Positions 51,126 through 59,780 of a stretch of 64,000 bases of DNA are shown piece by piece. The notes under the pieces were generated by a model, which saw only the letters and a list, made by a program, of their open reading frames with translations, was not told the DNA's origin and ran no database searches. Position 1 is the stretch's first letter, and each line of letters begins with the position of its first letter. Source of the DNA: JACKCP01 sp034007295 (GTDB lineage: Bacteria > Desulfobacterota > Desulfobacteria > Desulfobacterales > JACKCP01); assembly GCA_034007295.1 (NCBI GenBank), contig JAVERC010000010.1, positions 21,773 to 85,772 on the forward strand, in the 5' to 3' direction. Both the position numbers and the translations under genes were made by a program.

Positions 51126-51331
51126 TTTTCACGACCTAAAATTACAACGTAAGCCTCTCTTTTCCAAAAAAGCAGCATTCTTCGAATGTCTTTTTCCATG
51201 GTTTGAACTCTCCAACCTTCTTGTGCATTTTTATTTAAGAATTCGGAAAACCTTACAGGATTGACTTTTGAGCTTCCAAGTACTAGTGACCCAAGCATTC
51301 CTTCTTGATAAATTACTACTTTGTATTCCAT
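51122..51331 (-). CDS. DUF4177-family small protein
   Basis: 69 residues that match DUF4177: MEYKVVIYQEGMLGSLVLGS, VNPVRFSEFLNKNAQEGWRV and a hydrophobic end LLFWKREAYVVILGREK. The family is widespread and uncharacterised. GGAG is about eight bases before the ATG (AATAACGGAGTAAAA). Its upstream edge lies near a family-A repeat end. Confidence 0.82.
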   Translation of the reverse strand: MEYKVVIYQEGMLGSLVLGSSKVNPVRFSEFLNKNAQEGWRVQTMEKDIRRMLLFWKREAYVVILGREK

Positions 51332-51387
51332 TTTTACTCCGTTATTTATTTTTTTATTTGTAAAATATTTTTGTGCAAATTTAATAA

Positions 51388-51452
51388 TTAGTGACTATCC
51401 GAAAACAAGATGTTTTTTAGTTTATTTAAAATAAAAAATTTACCCTCATTAA
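51388..51452 (-). repeat. Family A right-end fragment, reversed, left of the methyltransferase gene
   Basis: TAGTGACTATCCGAAAACAA is the inverted form of the family-A right end; AAAAAATTTACCCTCATTAAGG further in corresponds to the reversed TAAAGGTTAAATTTTT block. It faces the partner fragment at 52141-52191 across the methyltransferase gene. Confidence 0.55.
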
Positions 51453-51527
51453 GGTGATAATTAAAATAAATTTTTACATTTGGCAATCAGTAGTTTGCTT
51501 CATATACAGGTAAAAAGGAGAAAAAAA

Positions 51528-52133
51528 ATGGATAATAAAAAGTTTTATGATCTATCTGCAGCTGACTATTCTAATGAATGGTACTCAAATGAAATTATGA
51601 AAAAAACAATTCAGTCTTTTTTATCAGTTATTGGCAAAAAAAATCCTAGAGTACTTGATCTTGGCTGCGGCCCAGGGCATGAAAGCATGCGTTTTTTTAA
51701 TGAAGGGGCCAAAGTTGTGGGAATAGACTATAGTAAAAATTCAATTGAAATTGCAAAAAAAAGAAACCCGTCAATTCTTTTTTATGAGATGGATTTTTTT
51801 GATGTAAATGAAAGTCTTGGGAAATTTGACGCAATATTTGCCTGCTCTTCAATGATTCATCTTAAAGAAGAAGATATTCACAGACTTCTTGATGTTATTG
51901 ATATAATAACAGATAAGAAAACTTATTTTATGAATATTTTTTTTGCCGGCAAAGGTCAGAAAAAAACTTTTCATGAAATAAGGGGAGAAAAGTTTGAAAG
52001 AATTGTTGAAATGTTTGGTATTGATAAAATGAAAAAAATTTTTAAAGATCATAATTACAAGTTTATTCAGGAAGGCTATCTTGATCAAAGCCTTTTATTT
52101 GACTGGGCTAATTGTATTTTTTGTAAAACCTGA
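51528..52133 (+). CDS. Class I SAM-dependent methyltransferase
   Basis: 201 residues with the SAM motif I VLDLGCGPGHESMRFFNEGA, an acidic motif II (VGIDYSKNSIEIAKKRN), a catalytic-site-like FDAIFACSSMIHLKEEDIHR and the family C-terminus. ATG at 51528 has AAAAGGAG seven bases upstream; a 16-codon TTG extension is unlikely. Substrate unknown. The gene lies between two family-A ends in inverted orientation, which suggests it may be cargo of that element. Confidence 0.88.
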   Translation: MDNKKFYDLSAADYSNEWYSNEIMKKTIQSFLSVIGKKNPRVLDLGCGPGHESMRFFNEGAKVVGIDYSKNSIEIAKKRNPSILFYEMDFFDVNESLGKFDAIFACSSMIHLKEEDIHRLLDVIDIITDKKTYFMNIFFAGKGQKKTFHEIRGEKFERIVEMFGIDKMKKIFKDHNYKFIQEGYLDQSLLFDWANCIFCKT

Positions 52134-52140
52134 ATTAGGC

Positions 52141-52191
52141 GTTTCATCTTTTTTGAATGAAGCAAAATTCTCGTTTTCGGCCAATGACTAA
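52141..52191 (+). repeat. Family A right-end fragment, right of the methyltransferase gene
   Basis: TTTTTTGAATGAAGCAAAAT then TCTCGTTTTCGGCCAATGAC and TAAAT match the right terminus of complete family-A copies, beginning within 8 bp of the methyltransferase stop. Confidence 0.65.
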
Positions 52192-52212
52192 ATAAAATTT
52201 TAGGTTTTTATT

Positions 52213-53031
52213 ATGAAAAAACAAATAAATGTAATGTATTTCAGCCCCACAGGCACTACAAAAAAAGTTGTATTGGAAATAGCTGGTAAAATTTCTGAAA
52301 AAAATAAGGAAAATACCTATAGAATCATAGATTTTACTCTGCCAGCAATTAGAAAAAATCAGGTATTTTTTACAAAAGAAGATATTGTAGTTGTTGGTGT
52401 TCCTGTATATGCAGGCAGAGTCCCAAATGTTTTGCTTAAATATCTTAATTCCATTTCCGGCAATAAAGCATTGTGTGTTGCTGTAGTTTTGTATGGGAAC
52501 CGTAATTATGACGACGCTTTGATAGAACTTAAAGATATTCTTGTTTCAAGAGGTTTCATTGTTATTGGGGCTGGTGCATTTATAGGCGAACATTCTTTTT
52601 CAAAAACACTTGGACAGAACAGGCCAGATGATTCAGATATGCTTATTGTCCAAAATTTTTCAGATCAGATTTATAATAAAATCAGTAATAAAGATAATTT
52701 TGACAGTATAGAAGTAAAAGGTATGAGACCATACAGGCCTTATTATGTAGTAAAAAACGAAAACAACGAGCCTGTATATGATTTTAGAAAAATTACACCA
52801 AAAACTAATGAAAATTGTACTGACTGCAAGCTTTGTGTAGATATCTGCCCTATGGGATCAATTGACTTTGATGATGTTTCCCTGATAACAGGAATTTGCA
52901 TTAAATGCTGTTCTTGTATTAAAAATTGTCCTTTTGGGGCAAAATATTTTGATGATTCAGATTTTTTAATGCACAAGCAAGATCTAGAACAAAGATATAT
53001 GCAAAGAAAAGAGCCTGAGTTTTTTATTTGA
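52213..53031 (+). CDS. EFR1-type flavodoxin-ferredoxin protein
   Basis: 272 residues. Residues 1-160 are flavodoxin-like: FMN phosphate loop YFSPTGTTKKVV, then VVVGVPVYAGRVPNVLL and VLYGNRNYDDALIELKDIL. The C-terminal third holds two 4Fe-4S clusters, CTDCKLCVDICPMGSIDF and CIKCCSCIKNCPFGAKYF, each Cx2Cx2Cx3CP. It would shuttle electrons in the cytoplasm, typical of anaerobes. The start is close behind a family-A end. Alone in transcription. Confidence 0.88.
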   Translation: MKKQINVMYFSPTGTTKKVVLEIAGKISEKNKENTYRIIDFTLPAIRKNQVFFTKEDIVVVGVPVYAGRVPNVLLKYLNSISGNKALCVAVVLYGNRNYDDALIELKDILVSRGFIVIGAGAFIGEHSFSKTLGQNRPDDSDMLIVQNFSDQIYNKISNKDNFDSIEVKGMRPYRPYYVVKNENNEPVYDFRKITPKTNENCTDCKLCVDICPMGSIDFDDVSLITGICIKCCSCIKNCPFGAKYFDDSDFLMHKQDLEQRYMQRKEPEFFI

Positions 53032-53104
53032 TAAGCTGGTTTGATGTAGGAACAGATGTGTGATTCAATTTAAGACATAAGATGTGACAAAATTAGTAGT
53101 ACAC

Positions 53105-53180
53105 CCCTAAAGGGCTTCATGTTTTTAAGTATAATAATTTGAATTTATTAATTTAAAAATATGAAACCCTCAATTCAGGT
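53105..53180 (-). repeat. Family B repeat, diverged copy
   Basis: CCTAAAGGGCTTCATG...AATTTAAAAATATGAAACCC ends with TCAATTCAGG. Shares the ends and the ATGAAACCCTCAA block with the copies at 25633 and 63136 but is shorter. Confidence 0.55.
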
Positions 53181-53216
53181 TTTTTTAAAAAATTAAACTA
53201 CAGCTAAAAATTAAAT

Positions 53217-54374
53217 TTATTGTTCAAAACTTCCTAGAATTTTGTAGGCATCTTTTTTTAAAGACTTAATATTGTCTGCCTTTGCAAGAAGTCTTTTTGC
53301 ATCGCCTATTTTTCCAGATTTTCCGGCACAATATGCAAAAAGATTTACAAGATTTTTATCATTTGCTTTTAATTTCATTGCTTTTGAAGCACAAAAAAAT
53401 GATTTTTCATAATCATTTTTTTCATAGCAGATATAAGCATTAAGTTTCCATAATTTGGGGCAGTCTGGATACTTTTTCAGAGCTTCTTCAGCTTTTAAAG
53501 AGGCCTTGTCATAATCTGAACTCTCCATTAATGCTGAAATAATCATTTGATATATTTTAAGATCCTGCTTTTTTTTTAAAGCTCTTTCATAAAATTCTAC
53601 TGCTCTTTTAGGTGAGTTTACAGAAAGTGCAAGATCACCTGTAAGTTTGTCTGTTTTGAAATCTGTTTCACCTGAAAGTGAGTAAATTGACAAATATTTA
53701 AGAGCGGTTTTATTATTGTTTTGTGAAAGAGCTGTATTTGCAGCAAGTTTTAAAAGAAATTTTTTATCTGGATTTTTTTCAATCAGGTTGTCAAGAACAT
53801 TTAAAACATGATTTTGTTTGTTTAGTTTAATTCCTGTTGCTGTAAATGTATTGACGTGATTTTCGTCCTTATTCCAATTTATTAAAAGTTTATCTAAAAG
53901 TTCAAAACCTTTTAAATCTTTATTGCATTTAAGATAGGAAACTGCAGAGGCAAAAAGAATTTTACTGTCTTTTTTTTCAGAAATTGAATATGCAGTTTCA
54001 AATGCTTTTGCAGCTTTTTCGTAAAGTCCAAGATCATAGGCAGTATTGCCTGCACTGTGCCATCCTGCACAAAATAAGGAATTAATCTTTACACTTTGTT
54101 CAAATGCACCATGTGCTTTTTTTAGATTGTCAATGTCTAGATATAATGTTCCAAGAAGGTATTCAATATAATGATGGTTTTCATTTGGATATTTTGTTTT
54201 GAAGTTTAAAATCATATCTATTGCTTTGTTTAATTCTTTTTGCTCCTTATGCTTTTCAGCCCGCTGAAGACAGATAACTGCCTTGTTTGACAACCTTTTT
54301 TCAGTTTCCTTGCAATAAGAATTAAAAGGGATAAAACTTATAATAACAAAAATTGTAACAAATATTTTTTTCAT
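53217..54374 (-). CDS. TPR-repeat periplasmic protein of the TonB operon
   Basis: About 385 residues. A signal peptide (MKKIFVTIFVIISFIPFNSY) precedes tetratricopeptide repeats (ALNKAIDMILNFKTKYPNEN-like; FCAGWHSAGNTAYDLGLYEK, AAKAFETAYSISEKKDSKI). ATG at 54374 follows GAGGAG by seven bases, just past the TonB stop; longer frames run back into TonB. TPR proteins end several TonB2-type operons and are thought to aid assembly with TonB; direct partner unknown. Confidence 0.82.
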   Translation of the reverse strand: MKKIFVTIFVIISFIPFNSYCKETEKRLSNKAVICLQRAEKHKEQKELNKAIDMILNFKTKYPNENHHYIEYLLGTLYLDIDNLKKAHGAFEQSVKINSLFCAGWHSAGNTAYDLGLYEKAAKAFETAYSISEKKDSKILFASAVSYLKCNKDLKGFELLDKLLINWNKDENHVNTFTATGIKLNKQNHVLNVLDNLIEKNPDKKFLLKLAANTALSQNNNKTALKYLSIYSLSGETDFKTDKLTGDLALSVNSPKRAVEFYERALKKKQDLKIYQMIISALMESSDYDKASLKAEEALKKYPDCPKLWKLNAYICYEKNDYEKSFFCASKAMKLKANDKNLVNLFAYCAGKSGKIGDAKRLLAKADNIKSLKKDAYKILGSFEQ

Positions 54375-54378
54375 TTTA

Positions 54379-55047
54379 TTACTCCTCAAGTTTAAAAACC
54401 ACATTTGTTGTAACAAGTGTTTTAACATTTTCACCCATTAACTCTCCTGGTGAATATTTCCATGAAGAAACAGCATCAATAACACTTTGTTCAAAAACAC
54501 CTTCAGGATTTGCCTTTAAGATTTTTATGTCTGAAACCATACCGTTTTCATGAACAATAAAGCTTATTGAAACCTCTCCTTCAATTCCCATTCTTTTGGC
54601 TCTGTATGGATAAACTGGAGGTTTTTTGAATTTTGGGACAGGGATTTTATCAAGCTCATCAAGTGAAATCATTGAACCAGCTGAATGAGTTGAAGATAAT
54701 TGATTTATTGGAACTGAAAAACCTGTTGATTTTAAGTTCAAATTAAGATCAAAAGAAGGCATTTCAAATTCAAATTGTTTATTTGGTGTATAAAGTTTGT
54801 TATTTTGAGGCTTTACAACTTCTTTTTTTTCTTCGTTTTCAGGCTCTTTTTTTTCAATTTCTTCAGGTTTTGGTACCTCAGGCCTAAGTTTAACATTTTG
54901 AATCATTACTCCTGTAAACAGTTTGTCTTCAGGGCTGTTCATTTTTCCTTCTATAAGCTGAGTAAGAATAATTAGAATTATTATATTTGCAAAAACAGCA
55001 AGTAAAAGGCCTTTTAAAATATTTTGATTAAAAATTTTTTCTTCCAT
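54379..55047 (-). CDS. TonB-type energy transducer
   Basis: About 222 residues. One N-terminal helix (GLLLAVFANIIILIILTQLI), a Pro/Lys/Glu-rich periplasmic spacer (RPEVPKPEEIEKKEPENEEK), and the C-terminal TonB fold PVYPYRAKRMGIEGEVSISF...SSWKYSPGELMGENVKTL. It couples the proton-motive force of ExbB/ExbD to outer-membrane receptors. Short like the TonB2 type. ATG at 55047 lies 2 bp beyond the ExbD stop. Confidence 0.9.
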   Translation of the reverse strand: MEEKIFNQNILKGLLLAVFANIIILIILTQLIEGKMNSPEDKLFTGVMIQNVKLRPEVPKPEEIEKKEPENEEKKEVVKPQNNKLYTPNKQFEFEMPSFDLNLNLKSTGFSVPINQLSSTHSAGSMISLDELDKIPVPKFKKPPVYPYRAKRMGIEGEVSISFIVHENGMVSDIKILKANPEGVFEQSVIDAVSSWKYSPGELMGENVKTLVTTNVVFKLEE

Positions 55048-55048
55048 A

Positions 55049-55468
55049 TCAGCTGCCTGATTGTTTTGTTGCTGCAATACTTATATTGTCTGCACCTGAA
55101 AGTTTACATTCATCCATAATTTTTATGACTTTGCCTGTATGGCTTTCTGTGTCTGCAATAATTATAACCTGAGCCTTTGGATTTTCTGCAAGAGATCTTG
55201 CCACAAGTGATCTTATGCTTCTTATGTCCGTTTTTTTTCTGTCAAAAAAAATTTCTCCGTTTTTTGATACAGCTATCATTATTCCGGCATTTTCCGAAAC
55301 TTCAGCTGTTGCAGCAGTAGGTCTGTTTACCTCAACGCCTGTTTCTTTAACAAAGCTTGTAGTGACCATGAAAAAAATCAAAAGAAGAAAAACAAGGTCA
55401 ATCAAGGGAGAAATATTTATTTCAGCATTGCTTGATCTTGATCTTAAGCTTCCTCTTACATTTATCAT
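55049..55468 (-). CDS. exbD: ExbD-family proton-channel subunit
   Basis: 139 residues with one membrane helix near the N-terminus, ISPLIDLVFLLLIFFMVTTS, whose Asp24 is the proton-carrying residue, followed by a periplasmic domain (GVEVNRPTAATAEVSENAG). Works with ExbB to energise TonB. Its start overlaps the ExbB stop by four bases. Confidence 0.93.
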   Translation of the reverse strand: MINVRGSLRSRSSNAEINISPLIDLVFLLLIFFMVTTSFVKETGVEVNRPTAATAEVSENAGIMIAVSKNGEIFFDRKKTDIRSIRSLVARSLAENPKAQVIIIADTESHTGKVIKIMDECKLSGADNISIAATKQSGS

Positions 55469-56061
55469 TTGATGCTCCTTTTAATTATCATTGCAGCTTC
55501 ATTCAGACTGTCTTTTGCTCTTTTGGCTTTTCCAGATATTATTACAGCCATGAACATTCCAGGTATTGCTGTTAAAAGTCCGGTCTGGGTTGTTATGAGT
55601 GCCTGGGAAATACCGCTTGCCATTGCCTTTGGATTTCCTGTTCCAAAAAATGAAATAACATCAAATGTGCTTATCATTCCGGTTACTGTTCCAAGAAGGC
55701 CGAAAAGTGGAGATACAGCAGCAAGAATTGAAATTGCAGCTATGTATGAATTAAGATTTTTCTGTACTTCCATTAAGGACTGGTCAATTATTTTTATGTC
55801 TTTTTTTCTTATTCCGGTTTTTTTATTCAAATATTTTTTAACCAAAAAAGCATTAAGTCCCTTTTTTGCAGGACAAGTTTTTGAACCGCTTAGAATTTCA
55901 GAAATTTCATTTACTGAAATGTCGTTTTTACAAGCTTTTTTGAACCATAAAATTCTTTCAAATATAAATGTCCACATAAAAACAGAAGTAATTAAAATTG
56001 GAATTAAAACAAAGCCGCCTTTTTCAATGTAGTTTTGCAAAGGATTTAAAAGTAATTCCAT
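55465..56061 (-). CDS. exbB: ExbB-family proton-channel subunit (short form)
   Basis: 198 residues, MotA/TolQ/ExbB domain. LIPILITSVFMWTFIFERIL is the first helix; SILAAVSPLFGLLGTVTGMI and QALITTQTGLLTAIPGMFMA form the pore helices with the conserved Thr. Short, as in TonB2 systems, where a longer TtpC-type ExbB homologue adds to the complex. 2-bp gap from the TtpC-like gene. Confidence 0.92.
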   Translation of the reverse strand: MELLLNPLQNYIEKGGFVLIPILITSVFMWTFIFERILWFKKACKNDISVNEISEILSGSKTCPAKKGLNAFLVKKYLNKKTGIRKKDIKIIDQSLMEVQKNLNSYIAAISILAAVSPLFGLLGTVTGMISTFDVISFFGTGNPKAMASGISQALITTQTGLLTAIPGMFMAVIISGKAKRAKDSLNEAAMIIKRSIK

Positions 56062-56063
56062 TT

Positions 56064-57440
56064 TTACAGATTCCTGTCCCTGAAAATTATGTTTGATAAA
56101 GCAACTGCTTTTTCTTCCATATCTCCAATTACATGATCAACCCGTCTGCTCAAAAATGTATGCAAAAGCATTATTGGAATTGCAACGCTTAGTCCAAGCA
56201 TTGTTGTAACAAGTGCTGTTGAAATACCCCCTGACATCATTCTTGGGTCGCCTGTTCCATATACTGTTATCACCTGGAAGGTATTTATCATTCCTGTTAC
56301 AGTACCAAGAAGTCCAAGAAGCGGAGCTATTGCACCTAAAATATTTAGAAGCGGAAGAAATCTTTCAAGTTTTGGAAGTTCCTTTAAAATGGATTCCTGT
56401 AGAATGCTTTCAAGTGTTTCTCTGTCTTCGTTTTTTGCATTAAGACCGTTTCTTAAAACATTGTAGACAGGTTTTTTCTTTTCATTTCCAACAATTTTTG
56501 AGCATTCATCCCATTTTCCTTTTTCTGCAAGTTCGTTTACCCTGCCCATTACAGTGTCTGCATTACCGTGAACTCTGCTTATGAAAAAAGCTCTTTCTAT
56601 TCCAATTAAAATAGCAATAAGTCCGATTCCAAGTATAGGCCAGATAAGAAATCCGCCTTTTTTGATTTTTTCTGTAAGGCTTTGGCTGTGGCTTAGCTGA
56701 ACAAGAGCTCCTCCGCCTGAAATATCGGCATAAACCGAGCCGGAATTTCCGCTGAAGTATTTTTTGATATTATTTTTTATAAAAAAAGAAGGCTCTTTAG
56801 AAAGGGAATAAAAAGTTTTTGTTTTGTCGCTGTAATTTAAAAATCCTTTTTTAAAATAGTTTGTAAAACCTCCAATTGTAAGGATTTCACCTTTTGTTTT
56901 TTCACCTTTGTTATTTATAAAATGATGCTCTTTGATAAATACGTTTCCTGAAAGTCTTGCTTCCTCAAGGTAAAGAGCTGATATTTTTTCCATATCCTCA
57001 ATTCCTGGGAATCTTTTTTTATCAAGAACAGGCTTTATCATTTCAGTCCTTTGGGGGTCAAAGGCTGTAAATACTGATTTTTCAAGTATTGATTCCAGTT
57101 CTTTTGCAGAAACTCTTACTGCTCCTGTTAGTTCTTCAATATCTTCTTTTTCAGCATTGGATGTTTTTTCAAGCTCTTGTGTCTGCTGTTTAAGAATTTG
57201 AGTTTTTTCAAAAAGCTCATTTATTTTTGCTTCAATTTTTGTATTCTTATTTTTGAGGCTGTTTATTTCATTTTTAAGCTGGTTTTTGTTTTGTAAAATT
57301 TGGTTTTTCAGCTCTTTTTGTTCAAGAATTGTTTTTTCATATTCTTTTTGAGCAAGAATTGAGAGTTCTCTTATATCGCCTGCAAACGACAATGATGGAA
57401 TAATAATTGCAAATAAAATCAATAAAACAAATTTTTTCAT
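56064..57440 (-). CDS. TtpC-like protein (coiled-coil plus MotA/TolQ/ExbB domain)
   Basis: 458 residues. A signal peptide (MKKFVLLILFAIIIPSLSFA) is followed by a coiled coil of 110 residues and a periplasmic domain, then the ExbB-like membrane domain (FLIWPILGIGLIAILIGIER; LGAIAPLLGLLGTVTGMINT; ALVTTMLGLSVAIPIMLLHT). This is the architecture of TtpC, required for TonB2 function in Vibrio. Its start overlaps the DUF3450 stop, so the two are coupled. Confidence 0.88.
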   Translation of the reverse strand: MKKFVLLILFAIIIPSLSFAGDIRELSILAQKEYEKTILEQKELKNQILQNKNQLKNEINSLKNKNTKIEAKINELFEKTQILKQQTQELEKTSNAEKEDIEELTGAVRVSAKELESILEKSVFTAFDPQRTEMIKPVLDKKRFPGIEDMEKISALYLEEARLSGNVFIKEHHFINNKGEKTKGEILTIGGFTNYFKKGFLNYSDKTKTFYSLSKEPSFFIKNNIKKYFSGNSGSVYADISGGGALVQLSHSQSLTEKIKKGGFLIWPILGIGLIAILIGIERAFFISRVHGNADTVMGRVNELAEKGKWDECSKIVGNEKKKPVYNVLRNGLNAKNEDRETLESILQESILKELPKLERFLPLLNILGAIAPLLGLLGTVTGMINTFQVITVYGTGDPRMMSGGISTALVTTMLGLSVAIPIMLLHTFLSRRVDHVIGDMEEKAVALSNIIFRDRNL

Positions 57441-58201
57441 CGTACTATCCTTCCAAACGGTAGATCTACAAATTCTGATATCTGTTCTCCTTTTGCTATG
57501 GCCGCAGCTTTTTCAATTTTTGAGTTAAATTTTGAATCAAGGCTTTCAAACTGGTTTGTAAGAGGATTGAAAAAACCGCTTTCATTTTTATCAAGGGTTA
57601 AATAAAAAATGGAAATTCTTCCTATCCTTAAAATATCAGCTGTTTTTGTTTCATTTTTTACTTTTATTTCATTTTGATATACTTCAATTGTTTTGGCGTA
57701 ATCAGTTTCAATCTTTAAGGCTTCAAAAATTTGACGGTATTTTTCTGCTGCCTTTGTTTCATCATTTAATAAAAGCTCTTTTAATTTTGTAAGCCTGTTT
57801 TCTCTTTCTTCTTTGTGGAATGGCAGGTCTTTTTGAATAAATATTTCAAGGTCTGAAACAGTTTTTTCAAGAAAGCTGTTAAGCTCATTTTTTATTTTAT
57901 CGATTTGTTCCTGCTTTCTTAAAAGCTCCTGATTTTTTTCAAGCTCAGAATTGTGAATTGCTTCAATTTTTTGAAGTTCTTTTTCAAGTTTTTCATTTAA
58001 ATATGAGAGGTTTTCAAACTCAGCCTGTAAAGCAGATTTTTCATTTTGCCATTTTGAATTTATTTTTTGGGTTTCAATTTCAGTATCAATAGTTTTTGAT
58101 ACTGTTTCATCAATTTTTTTTATTCCTGTATCTGCAATAGCAGAACTAAGGCAAATAAAGAATAAGGTTGAAATCAAAAAACCCTTTTTAATGTAACTCA
58201 A
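57437..58201 (-). CDS. DUF3450-family periplasmic coiled-coil protein
   Basis: 254 residues. Signal peptide (KGFLISTLFFICLSSAIADT), then a continuous coiled coil (ENLSYLNEKLEKELQKIEAI) and a C-terminal domain with RIGRISIFYLTLDKNESGFF. DUF3450 proteins precede TtpC-ExbB-ExbD-TonB operons; the coiled coil probably pairs with that of TtpC in the periplasm. First gene of the operon. Its promoter is at 58277-58305. Confidence 0.85.
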   Translation of the reverse strand: MSYIKKGFLISTLFFICLSSAIADTGIKKIDETVSKTIDTEIETQKINSKWQNEKSALQAEFENLSYLNEKLEKELQKIEAIHNSELEKNQELLRKQEQIDKIKNELNSFLEKTVSDLEIFIQKDLPFHKEERENRLTKLKELLLNDETKAAEKYRQIFEALKIETDYAKTIEVYQNEIKVKNETKTADILRIGRISIFYLTLDKNESGFFNPLTNQFESLDSKFNSKIEKAAAIAKGEQISEFVDLPFGRIVR

Positions 58202-58276
58202 ACTTACCTCCTGATTTAACGCTTTGTTTTTATTTAAAAAATAATAAATTGATCAGAGCCTGTCTTGAATTCAACT

Positions 58277-58305
58277 TTTTTACTTTTAAATTTATGTGGT
58301 GTCAA
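58277..58305 (-). promoter_or_regulatory. Promoter of the TonB2-type operon
   Basis: On the minus strand TTGACA (58300-58305), 17 bp, TAAAAA (58277-58282), about 75 bp before the DUF3450 start. No clear Fur box was found. Confidence 0.45.
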
Positions 58306-58467
58306 TAATTTTTTTAGTTATATCTAAGTATGAAAGACTTTTTAAGTTATAGTTATGTTTTAAAATTTAATTTTGCACATATTGTTTTTTTTAAAAAAAA
58401 TAAAAATACAAGTTAAAAATTTTCTTTTTAAAAAAAAGAAAGTACTTAATTTTGGGAAAAAACTTTT

Positions 58468-58496
58468 TTGACATATTGTTTGTGACTAGTTAAGAT
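58468..58496 (+). promoter_or_regulatory. Promoter of the HDOD gene
   Basis: TTGACA (58468-58473), 17 bp, TAAGAT (58491-58496), 45 bp before the start. The rest of the 339-bp divergent spacer (58202-58540) is AT-rich with no other feature. Confidence 0.65.
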
Positions 58497-58540
58497 AAAT
58501 CCCGTATTTCTTGATAAAATCATTATGATAGGGCTTTATT

Positions 58541-59767
58541 ATGGCAAAGATAGCTGTAGCTGAACTTGCACCTGGAATGGTTGTAAAAAATGATATAGAA
58601 GATAGAAACGGCCGGGTTCTTTTAAATCAGGGGACTGTAATAGAAAGCCATCATTTACGTATATTAAAAATGTGGGGAGTTTATGAAGCAGATGTTTTAA
58701 CAGACTCTGGTTTTGGTATTAAAAAAAATATAGGCAAAGGCGGAATTTTAAATTTCGTTGAAATTGCCAATGCAAGATTTTTTCGTACAAACACAAATAA
58801 TCCATGTATTGACCAGCTTTATAAAATGACTCTTCCCTATGGACGCCAGGTTAATCTTTATGATCCAAATGGATTTATGTTTAATTTCTCATTAAAAGAA
58901 GATTATGATTTAAGCTCAAGTATTAAATCTTTTCTTACACTTGAAGATTTTATGGAAAATGATGAAAAACTTCCAGTTTTACCTGATATTTTTACAAAGC
59001 TTATGGATATTATTGAAAATCCAAGGAGCAGTGCAAGCGATATAGCAGGTATTGTCGAAAAAGATGCCTCTCTAAGTGCTAGAACCTTAAAATTGGTTAA
59101 CAGTTCTTTTTATGGTTTTTCTAAAAAAATTGACACAATTTACAATGCTGTAGTTATTTTAGGGACAAAACAGCTAAGCCTTATTGCAATGGGTCTTTCT
59201 GTCTTAAAAATTTTTAAGGATGTTCCTTCAAAATATCTTAATATGAGAAAAATCTGGGAGCATTCCCTTGCAGTGGGCATTTGTTCTAGAATTATTTCAA
59301 GACAGACAGACTGCCAGGATTATAATAAAATTTTTTTAGCAGGAGTTTTGCATGATATTGGCAAGCTTGTTCTTTTTAAAAAAATTCCTTTAAAATGTGC
59401 ACTTATAATTAAGGAAGTATGGGAAAAGGATTTGTTTATTTTAGAAGCCGAAGAAAAATATCTTGGCTTTACCCATTGCGAAGCTGGAGAAAGAATCTGC
59501 AGTAAATGGAAATTGCCTGACTTGTTTGGGGATATAGCAAAAAATCACCATAATCCTCAAAATTCTCAGTTCCCTTTACAATGTTCAGTGGTTCATTTAG
59601 CTGAAGTAATAGTAAATGCAATTGAAATAGGATGTTCAGGTGAAAAGCTTGTTCTTCCCTTAAATGAATATTCCTGGGATATTTTAGATTTATCTCCAAA
59701 TGCAATTCCTGTAATTATACGGCAGCTTCAGGTTGAAATGCAGACAAGCCTAGAATTTTTAAGCTAA
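58541..59767 (+). CDS. HDOD-domain signalling protein
   Basis: 408 residues. An N-terminal module (MAKIAVAELAPGMVVKNDIE, GRVLLNQGTVIESHHLRILK) also found ahead of HD-GYP proteins is followed by an HDOD domain (LPVLPDIFTKLMDIIENPRS, LSARTLKLVNSSFYGF, AVVILGTKQLSLIAMGLSVL, FLAGVLHDIGKLVLF). HDOD proteins act as non-catalytic hubs in signalling, often with c-di-GMP enzymes; the His-Asp of the second half is present but incomplete as a metal site. 13 bp before a GGDEF-EAL gene. Confidence 0.85.
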   Translation: MAKIAVAELAPGMVVKNDIEDRNGRVLLNQGTVIESHHLRILKMWGVYEADVLTDSGFGIKKNIGKGGILNFVEIANARFFRTNTNNPCIDQLYKMTLPYGRQVNLYDPNGFMFNFSLKEDYDLSSSIKSFLTLEDFMENDEKLPVLPDIFTKLMDIIENPRSSASDIAGIVEKDASLSARTLKLVNSSFYGFSKKIDTIYNAVVILGTKQLSLIAMGLSVLKIFKDVPSKYLNMRKIWEHSLAVGICSRIISRQTDCQDYNKIFLAGVLHDIGKLVLFKKIPLKCALIIKEVWEKDLFILEAEEKYLGFTHCEAGERICSKWKLPDLFGDIAKNHHNPQNSQFPLQCSVVHLAEVIVNAIEIGCSGEKLVLPLNEYSWDILDLSPNAIPVIIRQLQVEMQTSLEFLS

Positions 59768-59780
59768 GGTAAAAATTAAA

